Below, in pieces: positions 44,432 to 52,618 of a stretch of 64,000 nucleotides of DNA; the stretch's first letter is position 1, and each line of letters opens with the position of its first letter. This DNA comes from Ruegeria sp. SCSIO 43209 (GTDB lineage Bacteria > Pseudomonadota > Alphaproteobacteria > Rhodobacterales > Rhodobacteraceae). The DNA is taken from positions 1,203,001 through 1,267,000 of the forward strand of contig NZ_CP065359.1 of assembly GCF_019904295.1 (NCBI RefSeq), given 5' to 3'. A program made the translations under genes and the position numbers. The notes beneath the pieces were generated by a model, which searched no databases, was not told where the DNA came from, and was given only the letters and a program-made list of their open reading frames with translations.

Positions 44432-44922
44432 TCTGTCAGGAATTAGGTTTTGCCCTTTATTATCAACGTGGGTGTCCCAGGCTGGAATACCGCTTTGCTC
44501 AGCTTTCCAATCCATCCTGGCCTGTTTTGATGCCCCCATTCCAACCAGTCTCATCCGTTCAACCCTTTCAGTATTTGCCTGGGCGCGCTCGTGAATGGAC
44601 ATGATCTCGCATAGAGTAACTCCACGAAGGACGAGAAGGTGATGGATCGCCTTATGAATCATCGAGGGCTACTGGTGAGGGTCTCGTCAAAGTGAAAGAG
44701 CTGTGTAGTCGAGCAGTTCGTCTGAAGCGGCCGGCGAGGGCCGGTCGATAGCTGAAGTAGCCGGATCATCTATGGGAATATCGACAGCTAGCGGTGCTGT
44801 TCCTTCCGATCTGTCGACAATGCGTTTTGATGCCGAGGTTGCAGGATCCTGCGCTCTCAAGTTTCCAAAGCCAGAACATGGCGTATACCGGTCAACCATC
44901 CCGAATTATGGAGAGATGTCGC

Positions 44923-45096
44923 ATGACAATGATTTACAAAGACGTCTCATTTAACATGCTCGTGCCGGATACGGACGAGGTGACAAGCGATCCACAGGAT
45001 TTAAACGACGTTGCCAACAATGATGTCGTAGCTTTTGTGGGGCGTGATTACAAAAGTGTTGTCTGGCAACGATCAAGGTTCCTTATCGTGTACTGA
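44923..45096 (+). CDS. Possible small hypothetical protein
   Basis: A 57-residue frame (MTMIYKDVSFNMLVPDTDEV...) preceded by GGAGAG at workable distance. The acidic middle (DEVTSDPQDLNDVANND) and an FVGRDYKSVVW segment do not resemble a family I know. It lies inside the AT-rich insertion and may not be expressed. Confidence 0.3.
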   Translation: MTMIYKDVSFNMLVPDTDEVTSDPQDLNDVANNDVVAFVGRDYKSVVWQRSRFLIVY

Positions 45097-45387
45097 CCGA
45101 AACAAAACCGTGTCGTTTGACGAATCATGGGGAGGCTCACACTCACAAAATAATGGACAACCGCGAAGTTCTGCCGTCATCCCCATTCGGAAATCACGCA
45201 AGAAGTGTGTTGCTGTCGACAGATCGCTATATTACGTTCGTAAATTGGGAGAACGTTGCTTCAGCAAGCCAAAGAATACCCACCGTGTCGACAATACCGT
45301 GGAATGCAACCTAGTCTTATCGACATCAAATCGATCCGTCTCTGGTTGCGCCACTTGTCAACACGACCAAACCAAACAGCGCTATTT

Positions 45388-46488
45388 CTAGAGAAAGCCA
45401 GCTCTCTCAAGCTTCTGACTTATTCGCTGTCCGGTTGATGTCGGCAAAAAATACCCCGTTCGCTCTGCAAGATAATTCTGCAAATCACTATGAAACGTAT
45501 CCTCGGTACAAAGTCGCCAGAGAATGTCCAAAGCCTCCTCACTGTGGTCGTACGTTCCAGGATACGCAGAACCAAGTTGTTCGTCACGAACCGCATTTCG
45601 CCGGGTGACAATGGGGGTTTTGGTTGCCATTGCATCCAGCAGTTTCCCAGACCCCAAATAATCGCTGTCTGCGCACATTTGCCCAAGTGTCCCGCGGCAG
45701 GCTGCAAGCGCTCCGGGTACTTCTCCATAGGGAATGTGACCTAAGGACAATGCTGGCATGGGTAATGTTGTGCGGATGCTTCCAGCAAATGCGGCCAACG
45801 GATTAGTTGAAGAGCCAAGCCGTTCTCGGACAATGCTGAGGTTGTCGATCAACTCAATTGGAATTGTCTCTTTGGTAACACGCCCAAAGAATCCAAAAGA
45901 CTTAGAACCAGTCATCTTTGCGTGCCAAATGAATTTCGACTTGGAAGAGATTGGTTGAAGAAAAAGGGGATCGATAGCTTGCTGGATGTTTAGGATCATA
46001 TCGGGCAGCACGATCTTGTCGGGATACCATTTGGATAGTTTTTTTCGTACTGCAGCACTGGTGGAATGCTCATACAACAAATTCTGCCACGCCTCTGTCG
46101 TGACCACCAGAGCATCGGCTACACGAAAGGCTTCCGGGTCGTAAGGATATGCTAGCGTTATCTTAGGGTGGGGAAGGCTTTTGAACAACTCTGGGTTCGC
46201 CCGAACATAATACAGATCATAGTCGCGCGTCGGTGTTCTCAAGCCTCCCGGATCACCTATGATTCCGCGTTCCCAGTCAATGAGGACGTCGTTGTAGTAA
46301 ACATCTGCAAAGCTGGAGAGACTTCGGTAGAATCGCATTTCGTTTATACGATCCCCAGACAAAGGCTCCATGACAGGGCGATCAAGAAATTGGCAGTAAA
46401 TTTTGGGACGCTTGGAATTCACGCTGTCAGCCTGTTTTGTTTTGATTGGAATGAGGATGACGCTAACTGCCTCGCTCGGTTCAATCAT
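45388..46488 (-). CDS. Glycosyltransferase-like protein (GT-B fold) in the tRNA island
   Basis: About 366 residues with no signal peptide. The C-terminal half looks like a GT-B/GT1 nucleotide-sugar domain: FGFFGRVTKETIP, PYGEVPGALAACRGTLG, then DSDYLGSGKLLDAMATKTPI with the usual G-K/E-A-A-x-P context. The N-terminal half (YYNDVLIDWERG, YDLYYVRANPELF) would bind the acceptor. Codon use is more AT-rich than the neighbours, in line with acquisition by transfer. It would modify a surface polysaccharide or similar glycan. The start is uncertain (ATG 46488 or TTG 46494); no good Shine-Dalgarno. Confidence 0.65.
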   Translation of the reverse strand: MIEPSEAVSVILIPIKTKQADSVNSKRPKIYCQFLDRPVMEPLSGDRINEMRFYRSLSSFADVYYNDVLIDWERGIIGDPGGLRTPTRDYDLYYVRANPELFKSLPHPKITLAYPYDPEAFRVADALVVTTEAWQNLLYEHSTSAAVRKKLSKWYPDKIVLPDMILNIQQAIDPLFLQPISSKSKFIWHAKMTGSKSFGFFGRVTKETIPIELIDNLSIVRERLGSSTNPLAAFAGSIRTTLPMPALSLGHIPYGEVPGALAACRGTLGQMCADSDYLGSGKLLDAMATKTPIVTRRNAVRDEQLGSAYPGTYDHSEEALDILWRLCTEDTFHSDLQNYLAERTGYFLPTSTGQRISQKLERAGFL

Positions 46489-46669
46489 ACCCAACTATGC
46501 GGGTCAAGTCCGCGCATGATAGTTTGTGTTGACAAGTGTGACGGCGTATTGGCTGGCGAAATTTTTTTTGTTGAAGCTCTGTCTTTTTTTGTCCCATTGG
46601 AATCACGTGAGGGTACTATCAATAGTTCTTGGGGCAATTTGGCGTTGATTTATATGGAAAATGGCGGTT

Positions 46670-46686
46670 TTGGTAGGCCCGGAGGG
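46670..46686. repeat. 17-bp att-like repeat, right copy in the tRNA 3' end
   Basis: TTGGTAGGCCCGGAGGG, the intact tRNA 3' terminus plus one flanking T, identical to 44415-44431. The sequences diverge at the next base on the tRNA side. Confidence 0.85.
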
Positions 46687-46747
46687 ACTCGAACCCCCAA
46701 CCAAAGCGTTATGAGCGCTCTGCTCTAACCAATTGAGCTACAGGCCC
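46671..46747 (-). tRNA. tRNA with CAT anticodon, probably tRNA-Ile2 (lysidine type)
   Basis: A 77-nt cloverleaf with encoded CCA. Minus strand: acceptor GGGCCTG / CGGGCCT, D arm GTAGCTCAATTGGTTAGAGC, anticodon stem AGCGCTCATAACGCT with CAT, T arm GGGGGTTCGAGTCCCTC. The acceptor and D arm resemble bacterial tRNA-Ile(GAT), which favours tRNA-Ile2, read as AUA after TilS modification. Elongator Met tRNA is the alternative. Confidence 0.9.
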
Positions 46748-46854
46748 GCCTGAGGGCTTTGCCTATCACGATGGCAGCCCGCGTCAAGCCTGACCGTTGC
46801 AACATGGCCCACAATCGAATAACCCGCGCGCAAAGCACTCATGAGGGATTGGCC

Positions 46855-47901
46855 ATGACAGCGGGCAAGAACGGAATCACCTATGCAGACGCAGGTGTGG
46901 ATATCGATGCAGGCAACGCTCTGGTCGATCGGATCAAGCCTGCGGCCAAGCGCACCAACCGTTCGGGCGTGATGAGTGGGCTAGGCGGATTTGGCGCTCT
47001 GTTCGACCTGAAAGCGGCTGGCTATCAAGACCCGGTTCTGGTGGGCGCAACCGATGGTGTGGGCACCAAGCTGCGGATCGCAATTGATACCGGCGTTGTC
47101 GATGGCGTGGGAATCGATCTGGTGGCGATGTGCGTCAACGATCTGATCTGCCAAGGTGCTGAGCCGCTGTTTTTCCTGGATTATTTTGCCACCGGTAAGC
47201 TGGACACCGATACTGCCGCGCGGATTATCGAAGGAATTGCCGAGGGGTGTGTCCAATCTGGCTGCGCCCTGATTGGTGGTGAAACCGCCGAGATGCCGGG
47301 TATGTACCCTGACGGCGATTTCGATCTGGCCGGTTTCTCGGTTGGCGCCATGGAACGCGGGACCGCATTGCCCGAGGGCGTTGAACAGGGTGATGTCCTG
47401 CTGGGGCTGGCTTCGAACGGGGTGCATTCCAACGGCTATTCGCTAGTGCGCAAGCTGGTCGAGATCTCGGGGTTGGGCTGGGAGGAAGAGTCGCCTTTCG
47501 GTGGCGGAACCTTGGGTGAGGCTCTACTGACCCCCACGCGGCTGTATGTGAAACCAGCGCTGCAGGCGATCCGGGCTGGCGGCGTTCGCGCGCTTGCCCA
47601 TATCACCGGCGGCGGCCTCACCGAAAATCTGCCGCGCGTATTGCCCGAAGGGCTCGGGGCCGAGATTGATTTGAATGCTTGGGACTTGCCGCCTGTGTTC
47701 AAATGGATGGCCGAGACCGGTGGGATCGCCGAATCCGAGATGTTGAAGACCTTCAACTGCGGCATCGGCATGATTGTTGTTTGCGCTGCAGATCAGGCGG
47801 ATGAGCTTACAACACTGCTTGCAGAGGCAGGCGAATCCGTTGCGCGCATCGGAACGGTCACCGCAGCGCCGGGTATGGCCTATTCAGGCAAACTGCTGTG
47901 A
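46855..47901 (+). CDS. purM: Phosphoribosylformylglycinamidine cyclo-ligase (AIR synthetase)
   Basis: Fifth step of purine synthesis, ATP-dependent ring closure to aminoimidazole ribotide. 348 residues from ATG 46855, preceded by GAGGGA; longer readings start inside the tRNA region. Signatures: [48 protein letters not shown] and [15 protein letters not shown] overlap with purN gives a purMN operon. Confidence 0.97.
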   Translation: MTAGKNGITYADAGVDIDAGNALVDRIKPAAKRTNRSGVMSGLGGFGALFDLKAAGYQDPVLVGATDGVGTKLRIAIDTGVVDGVGIDLVAMCVNDLICQGAEPLFFLDYFATGKLDTDTAARIIEGIAEGCVQSGCALIGGETAEMPGMYPDGDFDLAGFSVGAMERGTALPEGVEQGDVLLGLASNGVHSNGYSLVRKLVEISGLGWEEESPFGGGTLGEALLTPTRLYVKPALQAIRAGGVRALAHITGGGLTENLPRVLPEGLGAEIDLNAWDLPPVFKWMAETGGIAESEMLKTFNCGIGMIVVCAADQADELTTLLAEAGESVARIGTVTAAPGMAYSGKLL

Positions 47902-48494
47902 GCCACAAGCGCGTCGCGATCCTGATCTCCGGGGGCGGATCGAACATGCTGTCGCTGGTCGACAGCATGAATGGCGATCATCCCGGTCGGCCATGTCTGG
48001 TATTGTCGAACGATGCAAATGCCGGAGGGCTGAAGAAAGCTGCACAGCGCGGAATTCCGACCGCAGCCGTCGACCACAAGCCCTTTGGCAAAGATCGCGC
48101 TGCGTTTGAGGCAGAACTGCTTAAACCGCTTATGGCAGCCCAGCCGGATGTTGTCTGTCTGGCCGGTTTCATGCGTGTATTGACGGGTGAATTTGTATCG
48201 CGTTTCCAGGGCCGGATGCTGAACATCCACCCATCGCTTTTGCCTAAGTACAAGGGTTTGAACACCCATGCCCGCGCCATTGAAGCAGGCGACGCCGAAC
48301 ATGGCTGCACCGTTCACGAAGTTACTGCAGCGTTGGATGACGGGCCGATTCTGGGTCAGGCGCGCGTGGGTGTACGGGTAGGGGACACGCCTGAGGAGCT
48401 CGCCGCCCACGTGTTGACCTGGGAGCACAAACTCTACCCTGCCGTGCTTCGCCGTTATTGTATGGGCAACAAAGACCCAGTTCTTCTGCCCTAA
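47898..48494 (+). CDS. purN: Phosphoribosylglycinamide formyltransferase
   Basis: Transfers a formyl group from 10-formyl-THF to GAR. 198 residues: ISGGGSNM phosphate loop (about 10-17), catalytic Asn-His-Asp set in [14 protein letters not shown] and [17 protein letters not shown] start within the purM stop region. The active-site loop and length are normal. Confidence 0.96.
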   Translation: MSHKRVAILISGGGSNMLSLVDSMNGDHPGRPCLVLSNDANAGGLKKAAQRGIPTAAVDHKPFGKDRAAFEAELLKPLMAAQPDVVCLAGFMRVLTGEFVSRFQGRMLNIHPSLLPKYKGLNTHARAIEAGDAEHGCTVHEVTAALDDGPILGQARVGVRVGDTPEELAAHVLTWEHKLYPAVLRRYCMGNKDPVLLP

Positions 48495-48603
48495 CGCGGC
48501 GGGTGATTTACACGCAAAGGTTATTCGTCTTATGGTCGCATATCGCTCGGGACGAGGACGGCACGGGCAGTCACAATAACCAAAAGCAAGAACAGCACCG
48601 CGC

Positions 48604-49761
48604 ATGAAAACCCTGACGACGACGCAAGAGCTGGCCGCATTCTGCTCGGCTGCTGCACAATATCCTTATGTCACTGTAGATACCGAATTTCTGCGCGAAC
48701 GGACCTATTATTCGAAACTCTGTCTGGTGCAGCTTGCAGTGCCATCGGAAGATGAAGACAGCGCCGTTCTGGTTGATCCATTGGCTGACGGCATGTCGCT
48801 GGAGCCTTTGTACCAGCTGTTCTGCGACGAAAGCGTGGTTAAGGTTTTCCACGCCGCGCGGCAGGATCTTGAAATTTTTTGGGTCGACGCGGGAGTCTTT
48901 CCGACTCCGTTGTTTGATACTCAGGTCGCTGCGATGGTCTGTGGTTTTGGTGAACAGGTTGGCTATGAGACTCTGGTCCGGAAGATTTGCAAGGAAGGGG
49001 TCGATAAAACTTCTCGCTTCACCGACTGGTCACGGCGCCCTCTGACGGAAGCGCAGAAAACATACGCATTGGCAGATGTAACCCATCTTCGGAAAATCTA
49101 TGAGCATCTGGCTGCAGAACTTAAGAAGTCGCGCCGGGATCACTGGGTCGCAGAAGAGCTTCGCATACTGACCCGACCCGAGACATATGACATTCGCCCG
49201 GAAGAGGCGTGGCGGCGGGTCAAAACGCGGACCAACTCTGCCAAGTTTCTGGCCGTGGTTCGAGAGCTGGCGCAGTTCCGCGAGGCCTATGCGCAAGAGA
49301 ACAATGTGCCACGAAGCCGTGTGTTCAAAGACGATGCGTTGATCGAGATGGCCTCGACCAAGCCCAAGACGCCCTCTGATCTGGGCGGATCGCGCTTGTT
49401 GCTGCGCGAAGCGCGCAAAGGGGCGATCGCAGAAGGCATTCTGGAGGCGGTAAAACGGGGCGTAGGTTGCCCGCAAGACCGATTGCCGAAAATTGACAAC
49501 AGCCGCGACAAGCTGAAGGTCAACCCTGCACTTGCAGATTTGCTGCGCGTTCTTTTGAAATCAAAGACCGAAAGCGCAGGCGTTGCCGCAAAATTGATCG
49601 CCTCCAGCGCGGAATTGGATCAGATCGCTGCAGGAGAACGAGAAGTTCCCGCCATGTCTGGTTGGCGGTTCGAGGTTTTTGGCGAGGACGCGCTGAAGCT
49701 TTGCGAAGGCAAGATTGCTTTGGCCGCCAAGGGACAGGCCGTGCAGGTTGTCTCGCTTTAA
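48604..49761 (+). CDS. rnd: Ribonuclease D
   Basis: A 3'-5' exoribonuclease that trims tRNA and stable RNA precursors. 385 residues: DEDD exonuclease motifs with Asp26/Glu28 in VTVDTEFLRERTYY, FHAARQDLEIFW, and YALADVTHL, then a HRDC domain at about 210-290 (AQFREAYAQENNVPRSRVFK). A separate promoter is likely, as 109 bp separate it from purN. Its stop overlaps that of the convergent lipoprotein gene by 4 bp. Confidence 0.95.
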   Translation: MKTLTTTQELAAFCSAAAQYPYVTVDTEFLRERTYYSKLCLVQLAVPSEDEDSAVLVDPLADGMSLEPLYQLFCDESVVKVFHAARQDLEIFWVDAGVFPTPLFDTQVAAMVCGFGEQVGYETLVRKICKEGVDKTSRFTDWSRRPLTEAQKTYALADVTHLRKIYEHLAAELKKSRRDHWVAEELRILTRPETYDIRPEEAWRRVKTRTNSAKFLAVVRELAQFREAYAQENNVPRSRVFKDDALIEMASTKPKTPSDLGGSRLLLREARKGAIAEGILEAVKRGVGCPQDRLPKIDNSRDKLKVNPALADLLRVLLKSKTESAGVAAKLIASSAELDQIAAGEREVPAMSGWRFEVFGEDALKLCEGKIALAAKGQAVQVVSL

Positions 49762-50282
49762 CGGCGACGGGATTCCAACGCGTTCTGCTGGCCTTTGACC
49801 CGAACTAAACGAATACCTTCCAGTTCTTTCCGGCTTACATTGACGGCCTCTGAAACCATCCGCGACCGTTCGGTGCCCTGCGCAGTGGCGTAGTCCGGGT
49901 AATCCACGCGGAAGGTGAATTCCATAACGCCATTTTTGCTGAGTTCTTCAGATCTTACGCGCGCGAGCTGCGCGTTGAACGCACCCTGTCGAATGGCTGT
50001 GCCAGCCGCATAGATGATTGCACCCGTCGAGGTTGGGTCGATCCGCAATTCGTTGATCACGGCGATTGGAACGCTATTATCCTCGGCGTCCGGACGCTCG
50101 AACAGGCCTTTTTTGTCGGCATTTTCGGGAACCAAGGCATTAGCGTCATCGGCTGATACTTCGGATGGGCTGGGTGTGCTGCTGCCAAACCAGTTCGATG
50201 GATTCGCGCTTGAGTTGCTCCAGTTGCTACAAGCGGACAGAGCCATTGTGGAGATCATCAGAACAGGCAGAGTTTTGTGCAT
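49758..50282 (-). CDS. Putative lipoprotein
   Basis: 174 residues with a lipoprotein signal: hydrophobic run ISTMAL followed by the lipobox LSAC, Cys18 being the expected lipid-modified residue. A Ser/Pro-rich linker (about 20-60) leads to a folded domain (VPIAVINELRIDPTSTGAII, then VMEFTFRVDYPDYAT). I recall related Rhodobacterales envelope proteins annotated DUF3576-like or hypothetical. It ends convergently with rnd. Confidence 0.72.
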   Translation of the reverse strand: MHKTLPVLMISTMALSACSNWSNSSANPSNWFGSSTPSPSEVSADDANALVPENADKKGLFERPDAEDNSVPIAVINELRIDPTSTGAIIYAAGTAIRQGAFNAQLARVRSEELSKNGVMEFTFRVDYPDYATAQGTERSRMVSEAVNVSRKELEGIRLVRVKGQQNALESRRR

Positions 50283-50423
50283 GGACCCAGTACTTTGTGC
50301 AACTTTACCTGCATCGGGTTAACGCAAATTCGATCGTTTGAAAAGCCACGCTGGGGACTGGACAGTTGGTAGCGCTGAGCATAGTTCACAATTGTGAATG
50401 CGTAACGCAAGGACGGACCCGAT

Positions 50424-50834
50424 ATGGCAACGCCAGCCTTCGAAGAGATAGTCGAGGATTTCGAGTTCCTGGAGGACTGGGAAGACCGCTATCGCCATGT
50501 GATCGAGCAGGGCAAAGCGATGGAGCCTCTGGATGATGCATTCAAAGTCCCTGCGACCAAGGTGAATGGTTGCGCCAGTCAGGTCTGGCTGCATCCAACC
50601 ATTGAGGGCGGTCAATTCCGCTTTGACGGTGACAGCGATGCCCTGATTGTTCGGGGCCTGATTGCGGTTCTGCGTAGCCTGTATAACGGCTTGCCGGTGG
50701 CCGAGGTGCCCAGTGTTGATGCCGGTGGAGAACTCGCGCGACTGGGGTTGCAGGATCATTTGTCTGCCCAACGTTCGAACGGGTTACGCGCTATGATAGA
50801 ACGTATTCGCGAAGTGGCATTGGCCAGCGCCTGA
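50424..50834 (+). CDS. sufE: Cysteine desulfuration protein SufE
   Basis: Accepts persulfide sulfur from SufS for Fe-S cluster assembly. 136 residues, usual for the family; the acceptor Cys50 lies in VNGCASQVWL, with the conserved GLIAVLRSLYNG helix after it. The rest of the suf genes are elsewhere. ATG 50424 follows GGACGGA. Meets the DUF1638 gene end to end with 3 bp between stops. Confidence 0.94.
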   Translation: MATPAFEEIVEDFEFLEDWEDRYRHVIEQGKAMEPLDDAFKVPATKVNGCASQVWLHPTIEGGQFRFDGDSDALIVRGLIAVLRSLYNGLPVAEVPSVDAGGELARLGLQDHLSAQRSNGLRAMIERIREVALASA

Positions 50835-50837
50835 CTT

Positions 50838-51503
50838 TTAGGTGGATTTGCGCGCTGCCCAGTCAGCAAGCGTGGTTTCCAAATCGCCATAGCCGGTTTG
50901 CCGACGTTCGAATTCCAGCCCCATCCGATCAGCGCACTCCTGCGCGCGACGGGTCAAGTCGGGATCATCGGTTTGCGCCTGATAAACGAGCTTGGTGTAA
51001 TTGCCGAAATACATCTCTCGCAATTCAGGATGATGGTCCAGACCCAGCGGTTTCCAGACAAACGCATCAAACTGCCGCGCAAGGAAATCTGTCAGATAAA
51101 AAGCGGTGGTTTCATCGTCGCCATGCGCTGCAAAGGCCAGATTGCCCTCGAAGAAGGAATAGCAATGGGGCCCTTGGATCATCTCGACCCCCAGTCGCTT
51201 GCACGCTGCCTGTAGCAACCCACCGGTTCCGCAATCGGCATAGACAACGTAGATGCGGTCGTATGAGTCTCGATGCTTGGCAACCGCATCCTCGACCGCC
51301 TGTGTGATCTTTTCCGGGTGCACATGCAAAATGGCGGGCAGGCAAGTCAGGGCCATGTGATCCCAGCCGTTCCGTTCTTTCAGGTCCAGAATCTCGCGGG
51401 CCAGTGCACCACATGCGATCAGAAGAATCGACTCGGCGCTGTGCGCTGCGACATAGCCCTGACGGGTCAGGCTGTCATCGTCTGGGATCTGTGAGTCGGT
51501 CAT
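50838..51503 (-). CDS. DUF1638 protein
   Basis: 221 residues, cytoplasmic. The DUF1638 pattern is visible: SILLIACGALAREILDLK, LPAILHVHPEKITQAVED, VVYADCGTGGLLQAAC and HCYSFFEG. The conserved Cys and His residues (ACG, ADCG, GPHCY) could bind a metal or corrinoid. It lies next to a corrinoid-binding protein on the same strand, an association I recall from many Rhodobacterales and methyltransferase operons. Function unproven; a role in corrinoid methyl transfer or reactivation is inference. Confidence 0.8.
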   Translation of the reverse strand: MTDSQIPDDDSLTRQGYVAAHSAESILLIACGALAREILDLKERNGWDHMALTCLPAILHVHPEKITQAVEDAVAKHRDSYDRIYVVYADCGTGGLLQAACKRLGVEMIQGPHCYSFFEGNLAFAAHGDDETTAFYLTDFLARQFDAFVWKPLGLDHHPELREMYFGNYTKLVYQAQTDDPDLTRRAQECADRMGLEFERRQTGYGDLETTLADWAARKST

Positions 51504-51552
51504 CTGATCTCTCTGGCTGGTCTTTAGCTATATATGTGCCCGAGGTTCGGAC

Positions 51553-51581
51553 AAAAAAGGCCGCCCCAAAAAGGACGGCCT
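51553..51581 (-). terminator. Terminator after the corrinoid protein gene
   Basis: Minus-strand stem AGGCCGTCC / GGGGCGGCCT with a T-rich loop and a six-T tail, 24 bp past the stop of the B12-binding protein gene. It separates that gene from the DUF1638 gene, so the two need not be one transcript. Confidence 0.75.
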
Positions 51582-51604
51582 GTCTCACGATATGATCTCG
51601 CGCC

Positions 51605-52303
51605 TTAGCCGGCCAGTTGGTTGTGCTTGCGCGACATGAAGTCCTTGGCCATTTCCACCGCCACGGCTGCGTCGCGGCAATAGCCGTCAGCGCCGATCGC
51701 CTTGCCGAACTCTTCGTTCAGCGGAGCGCCGCCAACCAGAACGGTGTACTCATCACGCAGGCCTTGTTCGACCAACGTGTCGATTACGACCTTCATATAA
51801 GGCATCGTCGTCGTCAGCAGAGCGGACATGCCCAGAATGTCGGGCTGTTCGTTTTCCAGCGCTTCGAGGTAGTTCTCGACCGGGTTGTTGATGCCGATAT
51901 CGACAACTTCGAACCCGGCGCCTTCCATCATCATCGCAACAAGGTTCTTGCCGATGTCATGGATGTCGCCCTTGACGGTGCCGATCACCATCTTACCAAC
52001 GCGCGGAGCACCAGTTTCAGCCAGCAGAGGCTTCAGGATCGCCATACCGCCTTTCATGGCGTTGGCCGCCAGCAGAACCTCAGGCACGAACAGGATGCCG
52101 TCGCGGAAGTCATGGCCGACAATTGTCATGCCGCCAACCAGCGCTTTGGTCAGGATGTCATAGGGTTGCCATCCGCGCTCGAGCAGGATGTTCACACCTT
52201 CTTCGATCTCTTCCTTCAGGCCGTCATAAAGGTCATCGAACATCTGTTCGACGAGTTCGTCGTCATTCAGTTCGGACAGGACGATGTCTTCTTCATCAGA
52301 CAT
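51605..52303 (-). CDS. Corrinoid (cobalamin)-binding protein, MtbC/MetH B12-domain type
   Basis: 232 residues: an N-terminal helical cap (about 1-100) and a Rossmann-like B12 domain with DIHDIGKN (Asp113-Asn120), Ser/Thr and GGAPLNEEF loops that hold the nucleotide tail. The lower axial ligand is His115. It carries a methyl group between partners, as in MtbC/MttC or a stand-alone MetH B12 module. In Phaeobacter a three-protein split methionine synthase has been reported, and this gene has that look. Its methyltransferases are not in the window. Confidence 0.9.
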   Translation of the reverse strand: MSDEEDIVLSELNDDELVEQMFDDLYDGLKEEIEEGVNILLERGWQPYDILTKALVGGMTIVGHDFRDGILFVPEVLLAANAMKGGMAILKPLLAETGAPRVGKMVIGTVKGDIHDIGKNLVAMMMEGAGFEVVDIGINNPVENYLEALENEQPDILGMSALLTTTMPYMKVVIDTLVEQGLRDEYTVLVGGAPLNEEFGKAIGADGYCRDAAVAVEMAKDFMSRKHNQLAG

Positions 52304-52618
52304 GGGTATTTCCCTGAGCTGTGCGGGCCTGCGGCCCGTGGTGGCATTTTCACCGTTTTGGCCATTTCGTCGCAGGTCTACTGTGACGATTGCGACCTAG
52401 GTCGTTCTGAGACCGACCTATAGGCCGAATATTCGCACTCAGCGACATCGAATTTTGCAAGATCATCCTGCATTGGTTTCATTAGCCACGGTAAATTCAC
52501 CTGCAGTCTAATGCGTCGCCTGTTTCGAGCATCTGATGATTTTTGGAAATCGAAACATGAATCTTGCCAGTGAAACTGGTTTTAATTACATCTAGTGATA
52601 GGAACAAAAAGCGAACAA
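52304..52618. other. Intergenic region between divergent corrinoid and radical SAM genes
   Basis: 315 bp. Near 52394-52424 the GACCTAGGTC palindrome and GACCGACCTATAGG form a short hairpin (GGTCG / CGACC on the minus strand) upstream of the corrinoid gene. No B12-box riboswitch was found, and no SAM riboswitch core could be recognised. Promoters not assignable. Confidence 0.4.

Larger units (their letters stand above)
44414..45387. other. Gene-poor part of the small island
   Basis: 974 bp without a recognisable gene except a possible small frame at 44923-45096. A 92-residue open frame on the minus strand (44384-44662, starting MIHKAIHHLLVLRGV) reads through the left att repeat and matches nothing I know; it may be a vestige of a mobile-element gene. 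The base composition is visibly more AT-rich than the neighbourhood. Confidence 0.45.
44432..46669. mobile_element. Putative 2.2-kb integrated element at a CAT-anticodon tRNA
   Basis: DNA between the two 17-bp repeats. It carries a glycosyltransferase-like gene and otherwise non-coding, AT-richer sequence. No integrase is intact, so it is either a remnant or a cassette moved in trans. Confidence 0.65.

Noticed and set aside
45035..45391. A 118-residue open frame in the small island
   Set aside because: Overlaps the better-supported small frame and the glycosyltransferase end, has no ribosome-binding site and no family pattern.
52304..52618. Possible cobalamin or SAM riboswitch upstream of the corrinoid gene
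   Set aside because: No B12 box and no SAM-riboswitch core could be matched; only a short GGTCG/CGACC hairpin is present.
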